In this document: piece by piece, positions 33,533 through 42,993 of the stretch | Position numbering within the stretch: the first letter of the stretch is position 1 | Layout: each line of letters starts with the position of its first letter | DNA from: Maricaulis sp963975345 | GTDB lineage: Bacteria > Pseudomonadota > Alphaproteobacteria > Caulobacterales > Maricaulaceae | Length of the DNA stretch: 64,000 nucleotides | Reading direction: 5' to 3' | NCBI RefSeq assembly: GCF_963975345.1 | Contig: NZ_CAXBGE010000001.1 | Coordinates: forward strand, 296,624-360,623 | Made by a program: the position numbers and the translations under genes | The notes under the pieces: generated by a model | Seen by the model: only the letters and a program-made list of their open reading frames with translations | The model's database searches: none | Told to the model about the DNA's origin: nothing

Positions 33533-34189
33533 ATGGAATTTCTGACAGATCTGTCGCATTGGCTGGCGCGCGAGGAGACGCGCTTCTGGCTCAGCTGGGG
33601 CGGGCTCGCGCTGACGTTTATCATCTCGGTCACGCTCGCCATCGCCCAACTCGGCATTATCCGCCGCTTCGACGAGGCGGCGCTAATCAAACAGCAGCGC
33701 GGCCGCAAGGCGCAGAAGCCGGACACCATCCGCCGCCATATTCGCGAATTCGAATCCTACGCCGAAAATGCGATCCGTCTCGCCGCGATCCGCACCGGTT
33801 TCGTGCTGATGTTCGGCGTCGCCATTCCCGGCGCGCTGCTCGCTGTACTGGTGATCTATCAGGACTGGTTGATGCCCGGCACCGCGCTGTTGCTCGATGC
33901 GCCCGCCAGCGGCGCCGGCCCGCAGACCCTGATCGGCTTCGTGCTCGACCAGGCGATGCGCGGCGGGCTCAGCGATGCGTTTGAAGTGTTCGATCTCAGC
34001 CTCAGCCCGGTGCGCAATAACCCCGACAACGTCATCTTCTCCTGGCTGATCCTCGGCTACCGGATCATCGCCGGCGTGATTTTCGCCGTCATCCCCTTTC
34101 TGCTGATCCAGATCGCCCGCGGCGCCGGCGCCTTGGCCGGCGCCATCGGCCAACTCAAACACGACCTCGCCGCCGCCGAAGCCGGCTGA
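33533..34189 (+). CDS. Hypothetical multi-pass membrane protein
   Basis: The protein of 218 residues has about four hydrophobic segments (LSWGGLALTFIISVTLAIAQLGII, TGFVLMFGVAIPGALLAVLVIY, IFSWLILGYRIIAGVIFAVIPFLLIQI, and a weaker one in TLIGFVLDQAM) and a basic loop RQQRGRKAQKPD-like region after the first. No family was recognised. The ATG at 33533 is preceded by GGGGGG and gives a start just ahead of the first helix. It ends 2 bp from the convergent HTH gene. Confidence 0.68.
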   Translation: MEFLTDLSHWLAREETRFWLSWGGLALTFIISVTLAIAQLGIIRRFDEAALIKQQRGRKAQKPDTIRRHIREFESYAENAIRLAAIRTGFVLMFGVAIPGALLAVLVIYQDWLMPGTALLLDAPASGAGPQTLIGFVLDQAMRGGLSDAFEVFDLSLSPVRNNPDNVIFSWLILGYRIIAGVIFAVIPFLLIQIARGAGALAGAIGQLKHDLAAAEAG

Positions 34190-34191
34190 CC

Positions 34192-34932
34192 CTAGAGCCG
34201 GCGGATCGAGACGTGCGGGCCTTCGCGGCGGCGCAAGGTCGGTTGTGGCTCGGGGGCGGGGTCTGGGGCCGCGTCTGGCGCGGGTTCTGGACTGGGGGTC
34301 GGAACGCCGTCCTGTTCCGATGTCGCATCGTCCCGGCCGAATAGTCTCTGGCGCAAATCCTCGCGCAGGACCTCGATCGGGATCAGATCATCACGCCCCT
34401 CGGCCTCGGCGCGCTTCAGGGTCCAGCCGGGGGAAAATTCGAGCGGGAAGCAATGCGCATCCAGCGGCACACCGACCAGTTCCGGTGGCAATTGTCGCCG
34501 TGATTTCTGGTCTGCCTGGGCCTTCAGCGCCGCGGCTTCGGCCTCACGCACCGACAGATCGAGAAATTGCCGTGCCAGCCGCGCCGTCGCCGCAGCCTTG
34601 GCGATCTGGCCGCCGACGCCATAGCGGCTTGCCTGCGCCATCAGATAACGCGCCGCCTCATTGGGCGGCAGGCTGGGCAGATCAGGCGCTGCGGCCCCCG
34701 TCTGCGCTTCAGCCCTGACTTCAAACCGCCCCGGCGCGGCCGTCCCCTCGACCGCGGCCTCTGCCAAATCACACTGCCGCCAGCGCCCCCGCGCCGCCCA
34801 TTGATACAGGGTCGAGGCGGGAACCCCCACCTCCGCCGCAATCTCCGCCGTCCCCACACCCTGCTCCCGCAAGGTCCGGGCCCGCGCCTCCAACGCTTCG
34901 CGTTGGGCCGGGTGTCGTGTTTTCGCTGTCAT
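34192..34932 (-). CDS. Hypothetical HTH protein resembling terminase small subunits
   Basis: A helix-turn-helix lies near residues 26-48 (VGTAEIAAEVGVPASTLYQWAARGRW), like those at the N-terminus of phage terminase small subunits and some transposase-associated proteins. Helical sequence follows, with LARQFLDLSVREAEAAALKAQADQ, and a Pro/Glu/Ala-rich tail from about 205. No large terminase, portal or other phage gene is nearby, so a remnant or domesticated DNA-binding role is possible. The coding is very GC-rich. The function is not known. Confidence 0.62.
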   Translation of the reverse strand: MTAKTRHPAQREALEARARTLREQGVGTAEIAAEVGVPASTLYQWAARGRWRQCDLAEAAVEGTAAPGRFEVRAEAQTGAAAPDLPSLPPNEAARYLMAQASRYGVGGQIAKAAATARLARQFLDLSVREAEAAALKAQADQKSRRQLPPELVGVPLDAHCFPLEFSPGWTLKRAEAEGRDDLIPIEVLREDLRQRLFGRDDATSEQDGVPTPSPEPAPDAAPDPAPEPQPTLRRREGPHVSIRRL

Positions 34933-35019
34933 GGGCGGAAGTATAGTGGCGGGTGGGGAGGGGGTGGATAAGTTGGGGGCTGGCGCGCTCGCACACCGCT
35001 CAAATCAACCCACCACGTT

Positions 35020-35102
35020 CGTCATCCCAGCGCAGGCTGGGACCCAGTTCGTAAAGCTGGACGCGTTGTCAGGCTGGGCCCCAGCCTGCGCCGGGATAAC
35101 GG
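35020..35102. repeat. Palindromic intergenic repeat, diverged copy, left of the GIY-YIG gene
   Basis: It begins CGTCATCCCAGCGCAGGCTG and ends CCAGCCTGCGCCGGGATAAC, with the same inverted architecture as the copies at 35554, 35714 and 35874 but a different interior and several changes. It is the left-hand bracket of the GIY-YIG gene. Confidence 0.8.
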
Positions 35103-35203
35103 TTTGGACATTGCGTGCCTTTACGTGCCCGCCCCGCGAGCGTTATTGCGATGGACTCCTTAAAGGTGTATAATGTTGCTTCACATGTAATCTCATCCAA
35201 CCC

Positions 35204-35512
35204 ATGGCGAAGCATCCCTGCGTCTACATCCTGACCAATCAGCGCAACGGTACCCTCTACACCGGCGTGACGGGTGATATCGGCGCGCGCATGATCCTGC
35301 ACCGCGAAGGCCGCGGTTCGAAATTCGCCGCCCGCTACAATCTCACCCGCTTGGTCTGGTATGAATTCCACCAGGATTTCGGCTACGCCATCGCCCGCGA
35401 AAAGAACATCAAAGCCTGGAAACGCGCCTGGAAGCTGAGCCTGATCGAAGACACCAATCCCGACTGGCAAGACTGGTTCGAGACCATCGCCATGTGGATC
35501 CCGCTCGATTGA
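35204..35512 (+). CDS. Small GIY-YIG endonuclease-like protein
   Basis: The 102-residue protein is a single GIY-YIG domain: VYILTNQRNGTLYTGVT carries the two signature strands, an arginine follows in GARMILHREG, and a conserved glutamate lies in AIAREKNIKAWKRAWK. This is the UPF0213/YhbQ-like class, often misnamed as an excinuclease C subunit. The biological substrate is unknown. Matching palindromic repeats lie on both sides, about 100 bp before its start and 40 bp after its stop, which suggests a link between the nuclease and the repeats. Confidence 0.9.
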   Translation: MAKHPCVYILTNQRNGTLYTGVTGDIGARMILHREGRGSKFAARYNLTRLVWYEFHQDFGYAIAREKNIKAWKRAWKLSLIEDTNPDWQDWFETIAMWIPLD

Positions 35513-35553
35513 GCTGTCCGCCAGACGAATTTGACACCCAGCTTTCCCACAAT

Positions 35554-35635
35554 CGTCATCCCAGCGAAAGCTGGGACCCAGACTCATCAAGCGCCGTGCC
35601 CTACGAACTGGGTCCCAGCCTGCGCTGGGATGACG
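35554..35635. repeat. Palindromic repeat, copy 1 of a 160-bp tandem array
   Basis: The 82-bp unit starts CGTCATCCCAGCGAAAGCTG and ends CAGCCTGCGCTGGGATGACG, so its two ends are inverted repeats of about 27 bp, each with a small internal palindrome. The interior is GACTCATCAAGCGCCGTGCC. Similar elements are widespread between genes in alphaproteobacteria. Confidence 0.9.
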
Positions 35636-35713
35636 CCAGAATAGGCGTTTGTGCTTGAGGGACGAAGCCGTCAGCCCAGACCCAAACAGGTCAAACTCCA
35701 ACCCCACCACAAT

Positions 35714-35795
35714 CGTCATCCCAGCGAACGCTGGGACCCAGACTCATCAAGCGCCGTGCCCTACGAACTGGGTCCCAGCCTGCGCTGGGATGACG
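35714..35795. repeat. Palindromic repeat, copy 2 of a 160-bp tandem array
   Basis: It is nearly identical to copy 1 (AACGCTGG in place of AAAGCTGG) and starts exactly 160 bp after it. The spacer between copies is also repeated, including GACCCAAACAGGTCAAACTC. Confidence 0.9.
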
Positions 35796-35873
35796 CTAGA
35801 ATGAGCGTTTGTGCTTGAGGGACGAGGCCGTCAGCCCAAACCCAAACAGGTCAAACTCCAACCTCACCACGAT

Positions 35874-35955
35874 CGTCATCCCAGCGAAAGCTGGGACCCA
35901 GACTCATCAAGCGCCGTGCTCTACGAACTGGGTCCCAGCCGGCGCTGGGATGACG
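35874..35955. repeat. Palindromic repeat, copy 3 of a 160-bp tandem array
   Basis: It starts exactly 160 bp after copy 2. It differs by GCCGTGCT and CAGCCGGCGC. The spacer after it resembles the others for about 50 bp and then diverges near 36006. The remainder to 36217 holds a long inverted repeat (36031-36110) and a short GGGGG/CCCCC hairpin (36133-36159), and no gene. Confidence 0.9.
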
Positions 35956-36030
35956 ATAGAATAGGCGTTTGAGATTGAGTGGCAGGGCTCCAGCCCAGAC
36001 CCACCCATAAACCTCTTGCCGAGGACTCCG

Positions 36031-36110
36031 CCGCATCAAATTCGCGCCGTCAAGGCGCATGCTCGCAACGCGGCGCCGAAGGCGGCCTTGACGGCGCGGC
36101 TTTGATACGG
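36031..36110. repeat. Long imperfect inverted repeat
   Basis: The left arm CCGCATCAAATTCGCGCCGT with CAAGG (36031-36055) matches in inverse the right arm CCTTGACGGCGCG with GCTTTGATACGG (36086-36110). A 13-bp core, CGCGCCGTCAAGG, is perfect. The loop is about 30 bp. It lies between the tandem array and the 3' end of the membrane-protein gene; its nature is unknown. Confidence 0.75.
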
Positions 36111-36217
36111 CCCGCTGGCTGGCATGGGAGCTAAGGGGGGAGTGCAGTGGGCCCCCTTTATCCCGGGAATCAACAACAAGACACGATCAATGTGGGTGCG
36201 GCTTCCTTTGCGCGCCT

Positions 36218-37552
36218 TTACCCGTTGTCACCGGGCACGTGTGCTGGGTGACAGATGAACAGCCTGCGGCTGTAACCTCCATGACCGTCGATGCCCCAAT
36301 TGTCTCGCTTCAACGTGATGCTGACTTCGTTGATGACGTACTCACCGCTATCTCGACCAATGCAATCCCGCTTGAAGACTTCAACTGCTTCGTCGCCGAT
36401 GGATTCGAAAAGCAGGACCGCAGCCAATTCCCAGAAACGGTTGTCAGCCTGTTCCGGCTTGCCCAACTGGTTGACGTCCAGCGTCAGTGTTAGTCGGGTT
36501 GCGATATGTTTGGTTCCGTAGATTCTGTAAGTGATGCGGCTTGGAGGGTAACCATCATCAATCGCGGCCGGTGGCGATTCGGCGAGCCAGTCTCGAACGA
36601 ACCGGTGATAGTCGTTTGCCTTGAGCCCCTCCGCCTTCAGGAAGCTCTGGGCCGTATAAGGTGACCATCCGAGCTCCCAGGGGACGTGGGGAGGGTTTTT
36701 CGCGCGCTTGTAAGACTCCCAAACTTCCTTGATTGTTTCGTCTATCGTCGCTCGGTTGAGCTCCTCGGCTTGGTTCATGTTGCGCTTGAACCGCTGAAGC
36801 AGCTCAATTTTCCCGCCAAACACCACCATCGCCCGCAGGGCCGCGTAGTGACGGAGACGGTTGTCCTTGAATTTGATTTTCATGCCAATGATGGCGTTTT
36901 CGTGGGCCATATAGAGGAGCACGGCATAGAGGAATGGGAGATACATCAGCGACAACAGTGCTGGCACCGCAAAATCACGCAGAGTGTCGAGGTTCGCGAA
37001 CTCCTGAAAGTCAGTAATGATCCGATAGACGCTGAATCCTAGCATCCCCAAACCAGCGATCATGAGAAGGTTTTCAGACAATCTCGCAACGATCTTGGTT
37101 TCCTGTTTGGTGTCCGCAACTGCGAGCAATAGGCCTAGGAAAACCAAGGCCGGAATCAAGATAAGTTCGCCCCAAAGCGGCAGCGTGTAGAACTCACCGA
37201 TGAAGACGATGATTGCCGTTATTGCGACGGTATCTTTAGCAAGAGTGCGAAGCGCCCTTGGTGTGTCGGATAGGCGGTTGACATCGAACAGCGTTGCCAG
37301 CCCGAAGGTTAGCACCCAGACCAGCGTGCCTTTTAGGTGCGAGAGTGCCCAGATATTTAGCGTCGCCAGAAGAGCAACACAAAGCGCGACCCAAGTGATC
37401 GCGGCCCCGATGGCCACAAGAATCGAAGGTTGGAAAAGCACGTTGATGAGCTTGGCCAGCGCCGGACGAGCTTTAGGCACAAACATGATGCCGACGAACG
37501 CGAGTGAGAGCCAAATTAGGATTGCTTCCTCGCGGCTGTTCAGATCGAACAT
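36218..37552 (-). CDS. Unrecognised membrane protein, about 7 TM segments, in a Fic operon
   Basis: The first 230 of 444 residues hold about seven hydrophobic helices (near 10-25, 43-66, 75-92, 108-124, 129-146, 161-179 and 198-216). A soluble C-terminal domain of about 210 residues follows (ETIKEVWESYKRAKNPPHVPWELGWSPY, then SRITYRIYGTKHIATRLTLTLDV and YVINEVSITLKRDNW). No family was recognised. The ATG at 37552 is 2 bp past the Fic stop, with GGAG inside the Fic 3' end, so the two are cotranscribed. Base composition is visibly less GC-rich than in the core genes, which fits transfer. Confidence 0.75.
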   Translation of the reverse strand: MFDLNSREEAILIWLSLAFVGIMFVPKARPALAKLINVLFQPSILVAIGAAITWVALCVALLATLNIWALSHLKGTLVWVLTFGLATLFDVNRLSDTPRALRTLAKDTVAITAIIVFIGEFYTLPLWGELILIPALVFLGLLLAVADTKQETKIVARLSENLLMIAGLGMLGFSVYRIITDFQEFANLDTLRDFAVPALLSLMYLPFLYAVLLYMAHENAIIGMKIKFKDNRLRHYAALRAMVVFGGKIELLQRFKRNMNQAEELNRATIDETIKEVWESYKRAKNPPHVPWELGWSPYTAQSFLKAEGLKANDYHRFVRDWLAESPPAAIDDGYPPSRITYRIYGTKHIATRLTLTLDVNQLGKPEQADNRFWELAAVLLFESIGDEAVEVFKRDCIGRDSGEYVINEVSITLKRDNWGIDGHGGYSRRLFICHPAHVPGDNG

Positions 37553-37554
37553 CC

Positions 37555-38751
37555 CTACTTCTCCGGAAACAGACCTGGCATCCAAAGCGAGGCCAAGCTG
37601 GCAGGGAAGGCAAGTCTGAGGTCGGATTTGTGCGTTTCCGAGGTCAGGACACCGGCCTTGACGAGCGCGGCAGCGACGCGCCTGGCGCTTCGGTCAGCCA
37701 TGCCGAGGGTGTTTTCCAACTCACTGCGAGGCAATGAGCCACGGTAGAGAACCGCCTCCATGAGGCGACCAGCCTTGGCGGGCAGGCGCCCGACTTCAGC
37801 TTCGTTTTTCGTCCACAACAAAACACGCTCTCGAAGCGCAGCGGGCTGCATCAGGCTCTCCATAAAGGTGACCTGATCAAGACAGGTTTCCAGGAAGAAG
37901 CGGGTAAATGAGGCGAGGGCCTCTTCACTCAATGTGCCGCGCCCGTCAAGATCGTTCCGGCGGTCGGTATCGCACGAAGCCAAGTGTTCCTTATAGGTCT
38001 CCACCTTTCTCGCGAGCCCGCGCGCCACGGACCACAGACCGCCGGTGTCCAGCGATCGCAGCAGCATGGCATGCGACATCAAGCGGGCGACGCGGCCATT
38101 GCCATCCGCAAAGGGGTGTATCCACAAAAAACGGTGATGCGCGCCGGCAGCGCCGATGATCGCGCTGGCCTTTCCTGGCCTGCCATAGGCGTCGTGGAAG
38201 CGGTCAAGAAAGCGTGGAATGGCGCCGGGGCTCACAGGAATATGGCGGCCTATTTTTACATCGCCCGTGCGGTAGGCACCGGGAATGACGCGCGCCCTCT
38301 CTTTCGTCTCCGGGTTTTCGACCCAAAGGAGAGTGTCTGGCAGGAGCACGCAAAATCGTCGATGGATCTCACACAGGCTTGCGGGGTCGGTTTCAGCGCC
38401 TGCTACGCCGCCGGCATCAATCCATGACTGGACAGCGATATGCGCTTTGGCTTCGAGTTGCAGATCCCGCTTCCCGGGATCGGCGCTATAATCCTCCAGC
38501 AGGGCGCGCTCGATATCGATCGGATGCGTCTCGTGTCCTTCGATCAGGTTGCTGTAATAACAATTCATCGAGCGGACGAGTTCTGCGAGGGCAGAAACGA
38601 TCTCCTTCGGCAGGCTGCTCTTGAATGCGGCTGAGCGGGTCGCAAGTTCAAGCGCGAGATCGTTCAACACGCCTCGGTGTCGTGATGACTCGGAAATCAG
38701 CAGCGGTTCCATAAGGCCAATGGATTCGTTGCGATCTTCACTTGTCATCAT
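37555..38751 (-). CDS. Fic-domain protein (probable AMP-transferase), class II
   Basis: The catalytic motif HPFADGNGRVAR (212-223) is fully canonical for Fic enzymes that transfer AMP to target hydroxyls. An N-terminal SNLIEG (67-72) fits the inhibitory motif (S/T)xxxE(G/N), which places it in class II, self-inhibited by its own glutamate. A winged-helix-like segment lies at the C-terminus (about 340-390, RSELENTLGMADRSARRVAAALVKAGVL). The length is 398 residues. It is followed immediately by the membrane-protein gene. Targets are unknown. Composition is lower in GC than the neighbours. Repeated boxes lie just before its start. Confidence 0.93.
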   Translation of the reverse strand: MMTSEDRNESIGLMEPLLISESSRHRGVLNDLALELATRSAAFKSSLPKEIVSALAELVRSMNCYYSNLIEGHETHPIDIERALLEDYSADPGKRDLQLEAKAHIAVQSWIDAGGVAGAETDPASLCEIHRRFCVLLPDTLLWVENPETKERARVIPGAYRTGDVKIGRHIPVSPGAIPRFLDRFHDAYGRPGKASAIIGAAGAHHRFLWIHPFADGNGRVARLMSHAMLLRSLDTGGLWSVARGLARKVETYKEHLASCDTDRRNDLDGRGTLSEEALASFTRFFLETCLDQVTFMESLMQPAALRERVLLWTKNEAEVGRLPAKAGRLMEAVLYRGSLPRSELENTLGMADRSARRVAAALVKAGVLTSETHKSDLRLAFPASLASLWMPGLFPEK

Positions 38752-38757
38752 ATTTGT

Positions 38758-38783
38758 CCGGTTTTTTGGCCAGTTTTTTGGTC
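38758..38783. promoter_or_regulatory. Two overlapping CCGGTTTTTTGGCC-type boxes at the Fic start
   Basis: CCGGTTTTTTGGCC (38758-38771) is overlapped by CCAGTTTTTTGGTC (38770-38783), 12 bp apart, about one helical turn. They begin 6 bp upstream of the Fic ATG. They look like operator half-sites; the binding protein is unknown, and the Fic protein itself has a C-terminal winged helix. Confidence 0.5.
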
Positions 38784-38860
38784 AGTTCATTTTTTCTCAC
38801 GTTTCCAACAATAGCATAGAGTTTCACGTTCTGGGTGAAATATTTTGTCCGCAGAAGTGG

Positions 38861-38874
38861 CCGGTTTTTTGGCC
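38861..38874. promoter_or_regulatory. Third CCGGTTTTTTGGCC box upstream of the Fic gene
   Basis: This is a perfect second copy of the 14-bp string, 103 bp from the first and about 110 bp from the Fic ATG. The two copies could frame the promoter of the Fic operon. The rest of the 280-bp gap to uvrB shows nothing else that I can name. Confidence 0.5.
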
Positions 38875-39030
38875 GGTTTATCGAAAAAGCTTTTCTAGCG
38901 CTTTTTGTGTGAAAAGAAATGAGGCGCAAAGGAGCGCCCTCAAGAAAAGGGGCCCCGTAGTTGAATGGAGGGTCAACGAGTCTGGACGGAAAACGCAAGA
39001 TCACTCGTGTTGGATCAACTCCATTTTGGT

Positions 39031-41208
<2,178 letters not shown>

Positions 41209-41363
41209 GCCCACGATATACGCATCCCGTGCCCGCTCGGCCAGAGGGCGGGGGTGCGATGCTGACGCCACGGTGTCAGCAGGCGCGGCCGCCCCATTAA
41301 CCACGGGTAGGCTGATGTTAAGCCTGACAGGCTAGTCTGGACGGCTGGATCCCGGAGTTGCCC

Positions 41364-41798
41364 ATGTCCGCCCTCGACCTTTCTGGTGTTACGCTTTTAC
41401 TGATCGACGACAGCCGCTCGGTCCGCACCGTGCTCAAGACGCTGCTGTGTGGCCTCGGCATCAGCCGGATTTATGAGTGCCGCGATCCGGACGATGCCCT
41501 CGTCGTCGCCCGTCTCAGCCGGCCCGATCTCGCCCTGGTCGATTATGATCTCGGCCTGACCAGCGGGCTCGACCTCATTCGCCGCTTCCGCGATAGCCAG
41601 GTCAGCGCCAATCCCGACATGCCTATGATCCTGCTGGCGCCGCCCAGCCTGCCGCATTTTGTTCGCGACGCCGAGGCTGCCGGGGCCGATGCGGTCCTGC
41701 CGAAGCCGGTCAATGCCGGAACCTTGGGGCAGAAAATTGGACAGGTATTGCAATCTGCGACCCGCGGGGGCGCGGTGCAATCCCGTCACTCGGCTTAA
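41364..41798 (+). CDS. Stand-alone receiver domain protein, atypical
   Basis: This is a CheY-like receiver of 144 residues without an output domain. The acidic pair is in LLIDDSRSV, the phosphoacceptor is D60 (LALVDYDL) and the lysine is K114 (LPKPV). The Ser/Thr normally at the end of strand 4 is replaced by Ala (MILLAPP), which should weaken the phosphorylation-induced switch. It lies 56 bp before a second receiver of the same kind on the same strand, so they probably share a transcript. No kinase is adjacent. Confidence 0.88.
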   Translation: MSALDLSGVTLLLIDDSRSVRTVLKTLLCGLGISRIYECRDPDDALVVARLSRPDLALVDYDLGLTSGLDLIRRFRDSQVSANPDMPMILLAPPSLPHFVRDAEAAGADAVLPKPVNAGTLGQKIGQVLQSATRGGAVQSRHSA

Positions 41799-41853
41799 TT
41801 GGTAATTCAGTTTTTTGTGGCAACTCAATGGGTCAATGCCGCCGAGGTTAGTC

Positions 41854-42309
41854 ATGACTAGTTCAATTCTGCAGGGGTTCCGCATCCTGATCGTCGAAGA
41901 CGTTGCTGCAACGCGTCGATTGATCGCGCGTTTGCTCGGCAGCTTGGGGTGTCACCATTTGTTTGAGGCCGACGGCGTCGAGAGCGCCTGGCAGTACCTC
42001 AATCGGCAAGACCTCGATTTGATGTTGCTGGATTACGAACTTCAGGACGGAACGGGTGTGAAGCTTATCCGCGAACTGCGCGCCAATGCGACGTCGCGCA
42101 GTCAGGCGCTTCCGACCATTATGCTGACCGGCCATTCCGAGGCCAATATCGTCGAAGAATCCATTTGCGCTGGTGCCGACAGCTTTCTCGTCAAACCGGT
42201 GATGCCGGACAAGCTCGGTCAACGCATTCAGGACGTCATCTCCAGCCGCAGGAGCGATATCGTTCGGGCGGCCGGGCGCGGTCCCAAGACTGAGGTGCAC
42301 TGGGGCTAA
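41854..42309 (+). CDS. Stand-alone receiver domain protein
   Basis: The CheY-like receiver of 151 residues has ILIVEDVAATR, phosphoacceptor D60 (LMLLDYEL), T92 (IMLTGHS) and K114 (LVKPV), so all switch residues are present. The C-terminal 30 residues are basic and disordered-looking. The ATG at 41854 follows GAGG and fits the receiver start; an in-frame upstream codon at 41815 would add 13 residues. It is similar to the receivers on both sides, which suggests duplication. Confidence 0.9.
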   Translation: MTSSILQGFRILIVEDVAATRRLIARLLGSLGCHHLFEADGVESAWQYLNRQDLDLMLLDYELQDGTGVKLIRELRANATSRSQALPTIMLTGHSEANIVEESICAGADSFLVKPVMPDKLGQRIQDVISSRRSDIVRAAGRGPKTEVHWG

Positions 42310-42332
42310 GCCTTCGCGTGCCATGTCTGGCG

Positions 42333-42725
42333 TCAGGCGTCGTCGAACACATCGGCTTCGATTACCGCGTCCAGTCCGGCCTCCAGATAATCGCCCAGCA
42401 TCGGTACGCCGAGCAGATAGCCAGCTGTGGGTGAGCTGCGGCGCGCTTGGGCTTCTTTGACGGCGGCGATGAAATCATTGCCGTCAAAATCGCCGCGCCC
42501 GATCCAGTACAAGGCCACCAGCTCAACCTGGCTTTCCTCATCAAGCCCATCAATCCAGTTCCTGATCTCATCGCGGATCGGATCGCGATCACCGGTCAGC
42601 ATGGACTCAACGGAATCCAGCTCTGCCGAGTCCGGATCCGGCTGGAAATCGTCGATCTGTTCCTTGCTGTCATAGGCACGCGCCCGCAAGATCAGGCTAC
42701 GCACGGATCGTTCCGCCATATTCAC
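42333..42725 (-). CDS. DUF3775 family protein
   Basis: The protein has the DUF3775 pattern: SVRSLILRARAYDSKEQID, then IRNWIDGLDEESQVELVALYWIGRGDF, and TAGYLLGVPMLGDYLEAGLDAV. Members are small cytoplasmic proteins of unknown function common in alphaproteobacteria. I used the GTG at 42725 with AGGG eight bases upstream; the ATG at 42719 or an ATG at 42764 are alternatives. It is divergent from the third receiver gene and convergent with the second. Confidence 0.82.
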   Translation of the reverse strand: MNMAERSVRSLILRARAYDSKEQIDDFQPDPDSAELDSVESMLTGDRDPIRDEIRNWIDGLDEESQVELVALYWIGRGDFDGNDFIAAVKEAQARRSSPTAGYLLGVPMLGDYLEAGLDAVIEADVFDDA

Positions 42726-42993
42726 GGCATTGCCCTTTCCTCTGGACGTCACGGCCAGCGCCATCCAGGCGCAGAGCCTAGCACACTGGCGCCGAAAAGT
42801 GATCTATCGCCGTTTGGTTCGACCGGGTGCCAATCTCTGCTTCGCGCGGGGTCGGGTAAGCCACTGTAAACGGGTGACAGACTGCTGAAATCACGGCGTG
42901 ACACCGGTCGCGGCAGGGCGGAGCAAGACTTGGTTAAGGTCGAACGGTCAGACTTGTGCGGACTGAAGATTCACCAATGCTCAGTGAGAGCCC

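Noticed and set aside
34192..34932. Prophage call based on the terminase small-subunit-like HTH
   Set aside because: No other phage genes, attachment sites or integrase lie nearby.
35069..35719. Open frame of 216 codons across the GIY-YIG gene and the repeats
   Set aside because: It runs antisense through the palindromes and the GIY-YIG gene; the repeats happen to be open in this frame.
35554..35955. CRISPR array interpretation of the three regular repeats
   Set aside because: The repeat unit is 82 bp, palindromic at its ends, and the spacers are themselves repeated, so this is a tandem duplication.
36133..36159. GGGGG/CCCCC hairpin as terminator of the membrane-protein gene
   Set aside because: Read on the minus strand it lacks a T-run; termination there is not supported.
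38950..38990. tRNA-like start (GGCCCCGTAGTTGAATGG) between the Fic gene and uvrB
   Set aside because: No acceptor complement, anticodon arm or T arm follows, so neither a tRNA nor a convincing remnant used for integration can be supported.
38738..39004. 88-codon minus-strand frame just upstream of the Fic gene, as a possible antitoxin
   Set aside because: It starts at a GTG without a ribosome site, reads through the repeated boxes (giving TKKLAKKPDK) and class II Fic proteins carry their own inhibitory motif.
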